Assembly: GCA_021802945.1 (NCBI GenBank)
Contig: JAJZRE010000025.1
Coordinates: 1,332 to 36,231, forward strand
From: Pseudomonadota bacterium
GTDB lineage: Bacteria; Pseudomonadota; Gammaproteobacteria; Burkholderiales; Thiobacillaceae
Direction: 5' to 3'
DNA length: 34,900 nt
In this document: piece by piece, positions 18,080 through 27,124 of the stretch
Layout of the letters: every line of letters begins with the position of its first letter
How positions within the stretch are numbered: position 1 is the first letter of the stretch
Notes under the pieces: generated by a model
Told to the model about the DNA's origin: nothing
Seen by the model: the letters and a program-made list of their open reading frames with translations, nothing else
The model's database searches: none
Made by a program: the position numbers and the translations under genes

Positions 18080-19958
18080 AGCCTGCCGCAAGCGCCAGGT
18101 GGTAGGTGATGAACGAAGCCAGGTAGGCCAGCGCGAACAGGTATGCAGCCATGACCAGCGGCATTTTCCAGCCGCCGGTTTCGCGCCTGACGGTGGCGAG
18201 CGTGGCGAGGCACTGCGGGGCGAAGACGAACCAGGCCAGCAGCGCCAGGCCGGTGGCGAGGCTCCAGCTGTGGGCGATGAGCGGGCTGAGTGCGCCGGCG
18301 GTGTCGTTGCCGGTCGCCGACAGGGCATAGACGGTGCCGAGCGCGCTCACCACGACTTCGCGGGCGGCCAGCCCGGGTACCAGGGAGATGCTGATCTGCC
18401 AGTTGAAGCCGATGGGCTCGAACACGACGGCGAGCGCGCGCCCCAGCATGCCGGCGAAGCTGTATTCGATCGGTGCGCCGGTCGCGCCCGCGGGCGGCGC
18501 GGGAAAGCTGGCGAGGAACCACAGCAGGACGGTGAGCGCGAGAATGATGCCGCCGACCCGCTTCATGAAGATCATCACCCGCTGCCAAAGGCCGATGGCG
18601 ATGTTGCGCAGGCGCGGCCAATGGTAGATCGGCAGTTCCATCATCAGCGGGTGCATGAGGTTGCGCGCGGTGAAGCGCTTGATCAGCCAGGCCACGAGCA
18701 GCGCGCCGACGATGCCGGCGACATAGAGGCAGAACAGCACCATGCCCTGCAATTCGAGGCCGCCCCAGATCGTGCGCTGCGGCACGAACGCGCCGATGAG
18801 CAGCGCATACACCGGAAGCCGCGCCGAGCAGGTCATCATCGGGGCGATCATGATGGTGACCAGACGGTCGCGCGTGTTGGTGATGGTGCGCGCGGCCATG
18901 ATGCCGGGAATCGCGCAGGCGAAGCTCGACAGCAGGGGGATGAACGAGCGCCCGGACAGGCCGACGCCGCCCATCAGGCGGTCGAGCAGGAAGGCCGCGC
19001 GGGGCAGGTAGCCGGATTCTTCCAGCATCAGGATGAAGAAGAACAGGATGACGATCTGCGGCAGGAACACGATCACGCCGCCTGCGCCGGCGATCACGCC
19101 GTCGACCACCAGGCTTTGCAGCCAGCCGGGGGGCAGCAGGCCGGCGACGCCGTTGCCCAGCCACTCGGTGGCCGTCTCGATCCAGTTCATCGGCGTCGCG
19201 GCCCAGGCGAACACCGCCTGGAAAATCAGGAAGAGGATCACCGCCAGCAGCGGCGGGCCGGCCAGCGGATGCAGCACCACGCGGTCGATGCGGTCGCTGG
19301 CGAGGTGTGGAATCGCCTTGTCCAGTCCGAGGCCCTGCAGGATCCGCCGCACTGCCTCGTGGTCGGCTTCGATCGTGTCGGCGGGGGGCGCGCCCGCGCC
19401 GATGGGCGCTGTCCGTTTCCAGGTGTCCGGCCGGTCGAGCAGGGTGAGCAGCGCGGCGGCACCGTCGGCATTCACCGCAACGGTGTTGACGACGGGCAGG
19501 TCGAGGGCCGCCGACAAGGCCGCGCCGTCGACCCGGATGCCGCTCTGCGCGGCGAGATCGGTCATGTTGAGCGCTACCACGCAGGGCAGGCCGAGGCGTT
19601 TCACCGCCAGCACCAGGCGCAGGTTGCGCCGCAGGTTGGTGGCGTCGACCACGCACACCACCAGGTCGGGGCGCTTCTCGCCTTCGGCATGGCCGGTCAG
19701 GACGTCGCAGGTCACCTTTTCGTCGGGCGAGCGCGGATTCAGGCTGTAGGTGCCGGGCAGGTCGAGCACGCGCAAATGCTTGCCGGCAGGCGTGACAAGC
19801 TTGCCTTCCTTGCGCTCGACCGTCACCCCGGCGTAGTTGGCGACCTTCTGGTGACTGCCGGTGAGCCGGTTGAACAGCGCGGTCTTGCCGCAATTGGGGT
19901 TGCCCACCAGCGCGAGCAGCGGCCCGCCGCGATGCACATGGACGACGGCCTGCTTCAT
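18072..19958 (-). CDS. feoB: Ferrous iron transporter FeoB
   Basis: This 628-residue inner-membrane Fe(II) transporter has a cytoplasmic N-terminal G domain (GNPNCGKT at 19-26, DLPGTYSL, NMTD), a GDI-like helical segment (about 175-265) and a polytopic membrane region with two gate-like repeats (FACAIPGIMAARTI and the later CLATLATVRRE). It is shorter than the 773-residue E. coli protein, which fits the compact FeoB common in many bacteria; no FeoC follows. Its ATG overlaps the feoA stop (ATGA). It is the last gene of the Fur-controlled hemP-to-feoB operon, and its Fe(II) substrate suggests that the upstream redox genes reduce Fe(III). Confidence 0.97.
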   Translation of the reverse strand: MKQAVVHVHRGGPLLALVGNPNCGKTALFNRLTGSHQKVANYAGVTVERKEGKLVTPAGKHLRVLDLPGTYSLNPRSPDEKVTCDVLTGHAEGEKRPDLVVCVVDATNLRRNLRLVLAVKRLGLPCVVALNMTDLAAQSGIRVDGAALSAALDLPVVNTVAVNADGAAALLTLLDRPDTWKRTAPIGAGAPPADTIEADHEAVRRILQGLGLDKAIPHLASDRIDRVVLHPLAGPPLLAVILFLIFQAVFAWAATPMNWIETATEWLGNGVAGLLPPGWLQSLVVDGVIAGAGGVIVFLPQIVILFFFILMLEESGYLPRAAFLLDRLMGGVGLSGRSFIPLLSSFACAIPGIMAARTITNTRDRLVTIMIAPMMTCSARLPVYALLIGAFVPQRTIWGGLELQGMVLFCLYVAGIVGALLVAWLIKRFTARNLMHPLMMELPIYHWPRLRNIAIGLWQRVMIFMKRVGGIILALTVLLWFLASFPAPPAGATGAPIEYSFAGMLGRALAVVFEPIGFNWQISISLVPGLAAREVVVSALGTVYALSATGNDTAGALSPLIAHSWSLATGLALLAWFVFAPQCLATLATVRRETGGWKMPLVMAAYLFALAYLASFITYHLALAAGWG

Positions 19959-20224
19959 GCCGCTGCCCCGTCTGCCGCCCTGTGCTCGGTCGCCACCTGC
20001 ACGCAGGCCGCCTCGACCCGCCGCAGCGCGAAGGTGGAAGAGCCGATCCGCACCACCAGCGGGTCGCCTCCCGGCAGGGCGCGCGCCATCACCATCACCC
20101 GCTCGCCGGGAAGGAAGCCGATCTCTTCCAGCCACTCGTGCCATTCCGGCGCGTTGGCGGGGGGCGCGACCTGGGTGACGGTGCAGGCCTGTCGGTCGGG
20201 AAGCTGGTCGAGGGTGAGGGTCAT
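19955..20224 (-). CDS. feoA: Ferrous iron transport protein FeoA
   Basis: This 89-residue SH3-like protein is required for FeoB function, probably by contact with its cytoplasmic domain. The segments MTLTLDQLPDRQACTV, EEIGFLPGERVMVMARALPG and GSSTFALRRVEAACV follow the FeoA fold. It overlaps feoB by four bases (ATGA) and overlaps the preceding membrane-protein gene in the same way, so the four 3' genes of the operon, from ApbE on, are all translationally coupled. Confidence 0.95.
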   Translation of the reverse strand: MTLTLDQLPDRQACTVTQVAPPANAPEWHEWLEEIGFLPGERVMVMARALPGGDPLVVRIGSSTFALRRVEAACVQVATEHRAADGAAA

Positions 20225-20744
20225 GAGCGGGCTTTTATACGGGCTGGCGGATTGTACGACGGGGCGACGGCATGACGATGCTGCGGGTGCGGCGGCTGCG
20301 CGATGGCGGGCAGCGCGCGGCGGCGTCCCAGCCGGATGTGCAGCCCGAGCAGGAGCGGCAGCGCGAGCCCGGCGATCCAGTGCAGCAGCGGCAGCCAGGC
20401 GGCGTTGTCGTCGGACGGGAAATAATACAGTGCGTAGCCGGTGCCGGCGAGCCAGACGGTGAGCGCGAGCATGGGCAGGCCGCTGCGGTGGTTCCTGCGG
20501 CGGTTCCAGGCGAGCCGGATGTGGTTGGGCGCGAGCGAGCCGGCGAGTACCAGCGCGGCCATGGCCATCAGCCCGTGCAGCCGCAGCCACCAGGCTTCGA
20601 GCGGGTGCGCTTCGGGGCCGAACGCGCCTTCCGTCCGCAGGAAATAATGAAACGCCAGCCATAGCGCGCCGCTCAGCCAGAGCAGCGCGAATCCGGCATA
20701 GAGCGACTTCTTGTGACGCGGGCCGAGGCGGATGACGGCCTTGC

Positions 20745-20748
<4 letters not shown>
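20221..20748 (-). CDS. Four-helix His-rich membrane protein, candidate haem b electron carrier
   Basis: This 175-residue inner-membrane protein has four predicted helices (about 17-37, 52-72, 90-109, 119-139); by the positive-inside rule both ends are cytoplasmic, and the basic loop NHIRLAWNRRRNHRSG faces the cytoplasm. His34, His58 and His123 then fall near the periplasmic face, and His137 and His76 near the cytoplasmic face; His123 and His137 are separated by 13 residues in one helix, as in many di-haem b proteins. No family name is certain; it resembles small cytochrome b561/DUF4405-like proteins linked to flavinylated carriers. It overlaps ApbE upstream and feoA downstream by four bases. 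The His-rich tail (HPQHRH) may bind metal. Electron transfer from quinol to the FMN protein is inference. Confidence 0.7.
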
Positions 20749-21631
<883 letters not shown>

Positions 21632-21635
<4 letters not shown>

Positions 21636-22177
21636 TTCAGCGCAACCGCATGAATCGCCAGGACGCGGCGCACGCCTTCGGCGATGTGCTTGCAGGAGAG
21701 CGTGGCGCCGCTGATGTTCTGGACGTCCTCGTCGAGCTTGAGCGCCGCGCCGTGGCGCGCGCCGTCGAACTGCGCGCGCCATTTGGGATTGCGTATCTCG
21801 CCGCCGTGGGTTTCGCGGTAGTCGAGAATTTCCACCCCGCGCACCGCGCCGCTGGCATCCAGCGCAACGGCGTAGGTGATGAATTCGTGCTTGCCGTAGA
21901 CCTCGTCGAGCACGAACCAGCCGGCCGGCTTGCCATCCGCGATGACTTGCCAGACGGGCTGCTCGGGGAAGCGCATGCGCACCTTGGCGGCCTTTTCGAC
22001 CACGCTTCTTTGCGCCTCGGTCAGGCGCACCGGATGCGGAACGAATGCGCTGGCGTCGGGAAACAGGGCTTTTTGCGCGGCTTCGGTCGTCAGGTATTGC
22101 ACGGCATAGGCGGGGCTGACCACAGCCGCCGGGGCTACCAGGGCAGGGACGATCAGCCAGGCGGGAGAACGGGACAT
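21632..22177 (-). CDS. Exported FMN-binding protein, target of ApbE
   Basis: This 181-residue protein has a signal peptide (about 1-25, ending AYA) and a C-terminal FMN-binding domain. The flavinylation motif DVQNISGATLSCKH places the FMN-carrying threonine at about 159, as in NqrC and RnfG. VRGVEILDYRETHGGEI and NPKWRAQFDGA are typical of the domain. It has no transmembrane anchor apart from the signal, so it should be a soluble periplasmic one-electron/two-electron carrier. GAGGA precedes the ATG. It is followed directly by apbE, the membrane protein and feoAB, which points to Fe(III) reduction; a haem or copper reductase role is possible. Confidence 0.9.
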
Positions 22178-22188
22178 GGCAGGATTCC

Positions 22189-23136
22189 TCAGAAGTTGTA
22201 GCCGAGCTTCAGGCGCAGCTCGTGCTTGGTTTTTTCGATCAGGTGCAGGTCGCTGTCGGCCTGGTTGACGTATTGCTCGCGTCCGCCGGCCAGCTGGCTG
22301 AAATACGTCAGGGTCGCCCACCACTTTTTGCCGCCGTAGTGCAGCGTCGGGCCGGCAAACCAGCTCCAGCGTTCCTGGCCCACCTCGGTTTCGAATTCGG
22401 TCTGGTACACGGTTTCGACGCCGGCGTTCCAGTTGGGCGCGAAGCGGTAGGAGAGGCCGCCGCCGAGCGTGAGCTCGAGTTCCATTTCCGGGTCGGTCGG
22501 CCATTCGAAGGTCGCACCCGGGGCGCCGGTCAGCGCCTGCATGGCGGCGTCCGCGCTCGCCTGCGTCGCGGCGTCGAGCGGTGCGCGCTTGGCATAGGTG
22601 CCTTCGAAGCCGGCATTGGCGACCGCGACAAGCTGGTCGTCGAGGAAGAACTTCTGCAGCTGCATGCTGACGTCGAACGAGGTCGTGTCCTTGTCCCTGC
22701 CCGAATGCGGGTCGAGCCAGGCGTGATGCAGTTCGAACATCGCCGACAGCCCGACCGGGTCCTTGGCCGCGGAGAGGAAGTTGTACTTGGCCTTGAGCTC
22801 GACGCCCGAGGGCTTCATCCCATACGACTCGGCGCCCGGCAGGTAGGCGTCGATCACCAGGCCTTTCGTGTCGATCGACTGGCCGAGCAGCGCGGCCGAA
22901 GCGGTGAAGCGCGAGGTGACGCCGTATTCGTATTCGAGTTCGGTGTCGTAGGCGGTGTAGTCGCCCCGGCCCTTGTCCCAGCGGCGGGTGAGCCAGGCGT
23001 AGGCCTCGGACGCGCCCTGGGGGAGGGTTTCAGCGCCGGCCACGTAACCGAACAGGTTTTCGTCGGCGGCGGCGGGAAGCGCGGCAGCCAGGGAGAGGGC
23101 GGCGGGGATTGCCGTAAGCAGCATTTTCGATTTCAT
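22189..23136 (-). CDS. Outer-membrane beta-barrel protein in the iron operon (possibly DUF6662-like)
   Basis: This 315-residue protein has a signal peptide (MKSKMLLTAI to about AAADEN) and alternating amphipathic strands rich in Trp, Tyr and Phe throughout. It ends in phenylalanine (LRLKLGYNF), the usual C-terminal signal for BAM insertion. GYVAGAETLPQGASEAYAW and EYEYGVTSRFTASAALLG near the mature N-terminus recall a family I know only as DUF6662, with no proven function. There is no TonB box or plug domain, so it is not a TonB-dependent receptor; a small porin or a scaffold is more likely. Its place in a Fur-controlled operon suggests passage of, or contact with, iron compounds. Confidence 0.75.
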   Translation of the reverse strand: MKSKMLLTAIPAALSLAAALPAAADENLFGYVAGAETLPQGASEAYAWLTRRWDKGRGDYTAYDTELEYEYGVTSRFTASAALLGQSIDTKGLVIDAYLPGAESYGMKPSGVELKAKYNFLSAAKDPVGLSAMFELHHAWLDPHSGRDKDTTSFDVSMQLQKFFLDDQLVAVANAGFEGTYAKRAPLDAATQASADAAMQALTGAPGATFEWPTDPEMELELTLGGGLSYRFAPNWNAGVETVYQTEFETEVGQERWSWFAGPTLHYGGKKWWATLTYFSQLAGGREQYVNQADSDLHLIEKTKHELRLKLGYNF

Positions 23137-23210
23137 GGATCAGGTTTCCTTCCGGAGAGATTGTTTGGCTGGCTGATTCCATGGAACGGGCTGGCTGGTT
23201 GAGAAACGGG

Positions 23211-23417
23211 TTAGCGGGCGGCGGCCTGTGCGCGTGCCGTGGACGGCGCCTCCTGCTCCAGTTCGTCGAGCAGGCATTGGCAGGTTTCGCGCTCGGCGGG
23301 GCTGAGGTCGGCATGCTGCGTTGCGCGCGAGAGCAGCAGCGATGCGGCGGCCTGGTTGCGCGCGCAGGGATGGCGCAGCATGGCCAGGGCGGCAATCAGG
23401 AGCGAGGCAGGTTGCAT
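23211..23417 (-). CDS. Small helical protein of unknown function in the iron operon
   Basis: This is a 68-residue, mostly helical, Ala/Leu-rich protein (MQPASLLIAALAMLRH, then LLLSRATQHADLSPAERETC). AAGGA precedes the ATG at good spacing, and it lies 37 bases after hemP, which supports translation. The first 15 residues are hydrophobic but lack a clear cleavage site. Three cysteines (18, 45, 47) could bind metal, but no known motif is formed. It has no family I recognise. Confidence 0.6.
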   Translation of the reverse strand: MQPASLLIAALAMLRHPCARNQAAASLLLSRATQHADLSPAERETCQCLLDELEQEAPSTARAQAAAR

Positions 23418-23454
23418 GGCATTTCCTTGCTGGGATGAACGGGTGGAAGCAGGC

Positions 23455-23661
23455 TTACTTGGTCAGGATCAGCTTGCCGTTGCGGGTGATGCGCAGGCGG
23501 TAGATTTCACCGTTGTGGTTGATCAGGATTTCCTGGCTTCCCCGGAACAACAGGTCGGCCGGGATGCCGCTCGACGCTGCCTGTTGCCCGGCGCTGAAGG
23601 GTAGGCGGAAGGGGGCGGACGCTCGTGCGGGACTGCCGGGGCGCATGGGGTCGGTGGGCAT
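23455..23661 (-). CDS. hemP: Hemin uptake protein HemP
   Basis: This 68-residue protein carries the complete HemP signature in its second half: [20 protein letters not shown] followed by [14 protein letters not shown]. The N-terminal 30 residues are Pro/Ala-rich and probably disordered. HemP genes are usually Fur-controlled and stand first in iron or haem uptake operons; in Burkholderia a HemP has been reported to promote expression of a haem receptor. No haem receptor is present here. Start choice: ATG at 23661 or at 23646, neither with a good ribosome site. It heads the operon ending in feoB, just after a Fur-overlapped promoter. Confidence 0.9.
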   Translation of the reverse strand: MPTDPMRPGSPARASAPFRLPFSAGQQAASSGIPADLLFRGSQEILINHNGEIYRLRITRNGKLILTK

Positions 23662-23696
23662 GGGTTTCAGCGAATACGCGATTCATTATTGGTATA

Positions 23697-23728
23697 GAGA
23701 ATGATAACGATTCGCATTAAAATGTCAA
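23697..23728 (-). promoter_or_regulatory. Fur-overlapped promoter of the hemP-feoB operon
   Basis: On the minus strand TTGACA (23728-23723), 16 bp, TATCAT (23706-23701). The + strand GAGAATGATAACGATTCGC (23697-23715) matches the Fur 19-mer at 14 positions and covers the -10 and spacer. This is the strongest promoter-operator pair in the window and explains iron control of the whole operon. Confidence 0.85.
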
Positions 23729-23775
23729 GCGCCGTGAATGGCCAGCCTGCAGCCATCACAAGAATGCTCGTCCTG

Positions 23776-24714
23776 TCAGGAAAGCGGGGAGTAGGGGCGG
23801 CGCACCAGCGGCTGCGCGGACAGCACTTCGGGCTGCAGGGTGACGTGGCCGATCCCGTGGCGCGCGTCCATGCGCTGGCGCGCGGCGGCGAGAATGTCGG
23901 GCCAGTCGCCCAGGTCATGAATTTCCAGATGGGCCGACAGCGCGATGCTGCCGGACGACAGCGTCCACACGTGCAGGTCGTGCACGCGCAGCACGCCGTC
24001 GAGCGCAGCCAGATCCTGGCCCACGGCATCGAGCTGGACATGGCCGGGCACGCCTTCCATCAGCACATGCACCACATCGCGCAGCAGCCGCAGCGCCGAG
24101 ACCAGGATCAGCGCCGACACCAGCAGCGACAGCAGCGGGTCGATCGGCGTCCAGCCGGTGGTGACGATGACGATGCCGGCGCTGATCGCCGCCACCGAGC
24201 CGAGGGCGTCGCCCAGCACGTGCAGCAGCGCGGCGCGGCTGTTCAGCGTGTGCTCGCCGCGGCTCAGCACCCAGGCGACGAGCAGGTTGATGCCGAGACC
24301 GATGACGGCGACGCCGATGACGGTATCGCCGGCGATCGCGCGGGGCGCGCTGAAGCGGTCGATGGCCTCGTGCACGATGTAGCCGAGCAGGACCAGCATC
24401 AGCAGGCTGTTGAACAGCGCGGCCAGCACCTCGGCCCGCACCAGCCCGTAGGAGTGACGGGTACTGGGCGGCCGGCGCGCGAACCAGGCGGCGGCGGCCG
24501 CCAGCCCCAGCGCGGAGGCGTCGGTGAACATGTGCGCCGCGTCGGACATGAGCGCGAGCGAGCCCGACCACCAGCCGGCCAGCGCCTCGACCCCGGCGAA
24601 CGAGAGCGTCAGCAGCAGGGCGACGATCAGCTTGCCGTTGCTTCCCCCCTGCGCGATGTGCTGGTGGCCATGGCCATGCCCATGGGCGCCGTGGTCATGA
24701 TTATGAGCGTGCAC
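23776..24714 (-). CDS. Cation diffusion facilitator (Zn/Co/Cd exporter, CzcD/ZitB-like)
   Basis: This 312-residue inner-membrane antiporter exports divalent metal. The His-rich N-terminus (HAHNHDHGAHGHGHGHQH) is followed by six helices; the metal site is formed by MSDAAHMFTD (Asp58? with His61 and Asp65) in TM2 and HVLGDALGS in TM5, and a cytoplasmic C-terminal domain (VHDLHVWTLSSG, then HLEIHDLGDW) follows. Zn is the likeliest substrate from the two HxxxD motifs. The start is taken as GTG at 24714, because it opens the His-rich tail; it overlaps the nagZ end by 14 bases. The longer open frame reads into nagZ. It runs toward the hemP promoter but has a separate role. Confidence 0.9.
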   Translation of the reverse strand: MHAHNHDHGAHGHGHGHQHIAQGGSNGKLIVALLLTLSFAGVEALAGWWSGSLALMSDAAHMFTDASALGLAAAAAWFARRPPSTRHSYGLVRAEVLAALFNSLLMLVLLGYIVHEAIDRFSAPRAIAGDTVIGVAVIGLGINLLVAWVLSRGEHTLNSRAALLHVLGDALGSVAAISAGIVIVTTGWTPIDPLLSLLVSALILVSALRLLRDVVHVLMEGVPGHVQLDAVGQDLAALDGVLRVHDLHVWTLSSGSIALSAHLEIHDLGDWPDILAAARQRMDARHGIGHVTLQPEVLSAQPLVRRPYSPLS

Positions 24715-25780
24715 AGTAATCCGTCGGGTCGGGCTGCAGGTTGAGGTCGGCGCTATCGAGTCCCAGTCCGGCGATGTGGTGCAGCGCATGGGCATAGCGC
24801 GTCGATTCGCGCAGCTGGGTCGGAGTCGGCGGGTGGGGGCGGCCGTGCATGCGCGCCAGTCGCGCGCGGGAGGGGGCAGGCCAGTCCACCTTGAGATCGG
24901 CCAGCACGTCGTCGGCCAGGTCGGGCCGGTTGCAGACCAGCGCCATGTCGCAGCCGGCTTCGAGAGCGGCCGTCACGCGCGCGACCACGCCGCCCGCCAC
25001 GGCGGCACCGGCCATGCAGAGGTCGTCGCTGAACACCGCACCATCAAATGCCAGTTGATGGCGCAGCACCTTTTGCAGCCATATCCTGGAAAACCCGGCG
25101 GGCTTGTCATCGATTTCCGGATAGATCACATGCGCCGGCATGATCGCCGCCAGTCCCGCCTCGATCATCAGGCGGAACGGCACCAGGTCGGCGATGGCGA
25201 TATCGGCCAGGGTGCGGGTGTCGACCGGAATGTCGACGTGCGAATCCGCCACCACGAAACCATGGCCGGGGAAGTGCTTGCCGCAGGCGGCCATGCCGGC
25301 GTCCTTCATCCCCAGCATCAGCGCCTGCCCCAGCTCGAACACGGCGTGCGGATCGGCATGGAAGGCGCGGTCGCCGATCACCGAGGAGGCGCCGTAATCC
25401 AGATCGAGCACCGGCGCGAAGCTGAAGTCGATGCCGTGCGCGCGCAACTCGCTTGCCAGCACGAAGCCGGTTTCGCGCGCGAGATGTTTCGCCTGTTGCG
25501 GATGGGCGTTCCAGATTTCGCCGAACGCGCGCATCGGCGGCAGGCGGGTGAAGCCCTCGCGGAAGCGCTGCACCCGGCCGCCCTCGTGGTCGACGCCGAT
25601 CAGCAGCGGCGCGGACTTGAGCGCGTGGATCTCGTCGGTCAACGCCGTCAGCTGTGCCGGGTCGCGGTAGTTGCGGGAAAACAGGATCACGCCGCCGACG
25701 AGCGGGTGGCTGAGGCGGCGGCGGTCCTCGTCGGTCAGTTCGGTGCCTGCCACGTCGAGCATCAAGGGGCCGAGCGTCAT
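24701..25780 (-). CDS. nagZ: Beta-N-acetylhexosaminidase NagZ
   Basis: This 359-residue cytoplasmic GH3 enzyme removes GlcNAc from anhydro-muropeptides in peptidoglycan recycling; its product can signal AmpC induction. The catalytic loop KHFPGHG (168-174) with Asp179 and His181, and the nucleophile Asp in FSDDLCM (about 252), are intact, as is IGVDHEGGRVQRF. It lacks a signal peptide. The C-terminus extends about 15 residues beyond E. coli NagZ. It lies 25 bases after acpS, in the same direction. Confidence 0.95.
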   Translation of the reverse strand: MTLGPLMLDVAGTELTDEDRRRLSHPLVGGVILFSRNYRDPAQLTALTDEIHALKSAPLLIGVDHEGGRVQRFREGFTRLPPMRAFGEIWNAHPQQAKHLARETGFVLASELRAHGIDFSFAPVLDLDYGASSVIGDRAFHADPHAVFELGQALMLGMKDAGMAACGKHFPGHGFVVADSHVDIPVDTRTLADIAIADLVPFRLMIEAGLAAIMPAHVIYPEIDDKPAGFSRIWLQKVLRHQLAFDGAVFSDDLCMAGAAVAGGVVARVTAALEAGCDMALVCNRPDLADDVLADLKVDWPAPSRARLARMHGRPHPPTPTQLRESTRYAHALHHIAGLGLDSADLNLQPDPTDYCARS

Positions 25781-25805
25781 GGGTGCTCCCGACAGAAGTA
25801 TGGCG

Positions 25806-26186
25806 TCATGCTGTCTCCAGAATCACATAGGCAAGGACGAGATCGCCTTCGTCCGACAGTGAAACATGATGCGCCGTGACCTGGCGTGCCGCCAGCCAGT
25901 CGGCGAGTTCGGGCGCGCATTCGATCACGGGTTTGCCCTGCGCGTCGCGCAGCACGGCGATATTGCGCAGGGTGACCGGCGCGCGCAGGCCGGTTCCGGC
26001 CGCCTTGGCGAAGGCTTCCTTGGCGGCGAAGCATTTGGCCACAAACCGGGCCGGGTCGCGGCTGGCGCGGTAGCCCGCGAGTTCGGCGGGGGCGAGGATA
26101 CGGTCCGCATACGGCTCGCCGTAGCGGGCGAGGCCATGGCGGATGCGCCCGGTGTCGAGGAGGTCGGTTCCGATGCCGTGGATCAT
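25806..26186 (-). CDS. acpS: Holo-[acyl-carrier-protein] synthase
   Basis: This 126-residue enzyme transfers the 4'-phosphopantetheine arm from CoA to acyl carrier protein. The two Mg-binding motifs are present: MIHGIGTDLLDTGRI with Asp8, and RFVAKCFAAKEAFAKA with its glutamate. The ATG overlaps the stop of the radical SAM gene (ATGA); a longer open frame upstream belongs to that gene's shadow. In many betaproteobacteria acpS follows pdxJ; here a radical SAM gene takes that place. Confidence 0.95.
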   Translation of the reverse strand: MIHGIGTDLLDTGRIRHGLARYGEPYADRILAPAELAGYRASRDPARFVAKCFAAKEAFAKAAGTGLRAPVTLRNIAVLRDAQGKPVIECAPELADWLAARQVTAHHVSLSDEGDLVLAYVILETA

Positions 26187-27034
26187 GGCGACACCTTCAC
26201 CGGCAGGCCAGCGGCGCGGATTCTTTCGGCAAAGGCCTCGAGCCATGCGGCGGGCAGTGCGGACAGCCGCCTGGCTTGCGGCTGCATCGAGGGGCGCGCC
26301 AGGCCATAGAGCAGCACGCCCTGCACCGGAATGTGCTGCTGCCGGATGCGTGCCACGGCGGCCAGATAGGCCGCCTGCTCGGCGTCGGACGGCGGTGCGC
26401 CGTCCAGCGCGAACACGCACGTCTGCAGCCAGGTCGGGCACAACCGCGCGGTTGCGGTCAGGCGCTCGAACTGCTTGTCGGGTGCAATCCGCGTCTGGTT
26501 GATGCTGCGCATGCCGCTGGCCGTCGCGCTGTCGAACTTGAACCACACCTCGCCGTTCAATGCCGCCATCTTCCGCAGGCCGTCCCGGACGCGCGGCCGG
26601 TCGGCGAGGCTGCCGTTGGTGATCAGCACCAGCTTGATTTTCCCCACAAGGTCGAAGTCCGCCATCACCCGGCCGATCAGTTCGATGATCCGGGGAAAGG
26701 CCCTGGCGCTGGTCGGTTCACCGTTGCCCGACAGCGCGATGTCGTTCAGCCGCCGCGCCCCCTCGGGCACGCGCGTCTGCAAGAAATTGCCGTGGAGGAT
26801 GCCGGCGAGCAGGGCCCGCAATTCGGCTTCCAGTTGCGCCAGATCGATGTCCGGCGCGGTGCCGCGAATCAGATCGGGCACCTGGCAATACACGCACGCC
26901 CAGTTGCAGGCGTTGTTGGGATTGAGGTTGATGCCCACCGACACCCCGCCCGCGCGGCGCGAGACGACGGGATAGACGTAGGTCATTCCCGCGCTGTCGC
27001 GGTCGTGGTTGGCGGGGGTGAGCTGGGCAGACAC
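26183..27034 (-). CDS. Radical SAM protein of unknown substrate
   Basis: This 283-residue protein has the [4Fe-4S]-SAM motif CNWACVYC (Cys43, Cys47, Cys50; spacing CxxxCxxC), a GGEP-like strand ALSGNGEPTSA and a strand ending VLITNGS. The stretch YPVVSRRAGGVSVGINLNPN before the motif is typical of COG0731-type radical SAM proteins of unknown role. The GTG at 27034 is used because the DRDSAG segment looks conserved; ATG at 26986 is the alternative. It overlaps acpS by four bases. There is no SPASM domain. The reaction cannot be told from sequence. Confidence 0.85.
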   Translation of the reverse strand: MSAQLTPANHDRDSAGMTYVYPVVSRRAGGVSVGINLNPNNACNWACVYCQVPDLIRGTAPDIDLAQLEAELRALLAGILHGNFLQTRVPEGARRLNDIALSGNGEPTSARAFPRIIELIGRVMADFDLVGKIKLVLITNGSLADRPRVRDGLRKMAALNGEVWFKFDSATASGMRSINQTRIAPDKQFERLTATARLCPTWLQTCVFALDGAPPSDAEQAAYLAAVARIRQQHIPVQGVLLYGLARPSMQPQARRLSALPAAWLEAFAERIRAAGLPVKVSP

Positions 27035-27124
27035 GTTGCAGGGCGGGTGTTGTGCGAACGCACCATTCTACTTGAGCAGGCGTCAAACCGCGTCCCGAGC
27101 CGGCTTGACGGAAGTCTGTCAGGG

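Noticed and set aside
17922-20462. Long + strand frame (846 codons) opposite feoB and feoA
   Set aside because: It is rich in Gln, His, Arg and Gly with no domain, and feoB and feoA on the other strand are certain.
23662-23775. Possible terminator for the CDF gene (ATGGC/GCCAT stem near 23738-23757)
   Set aside because: The stem is short and no U-run follows on the minus strand.
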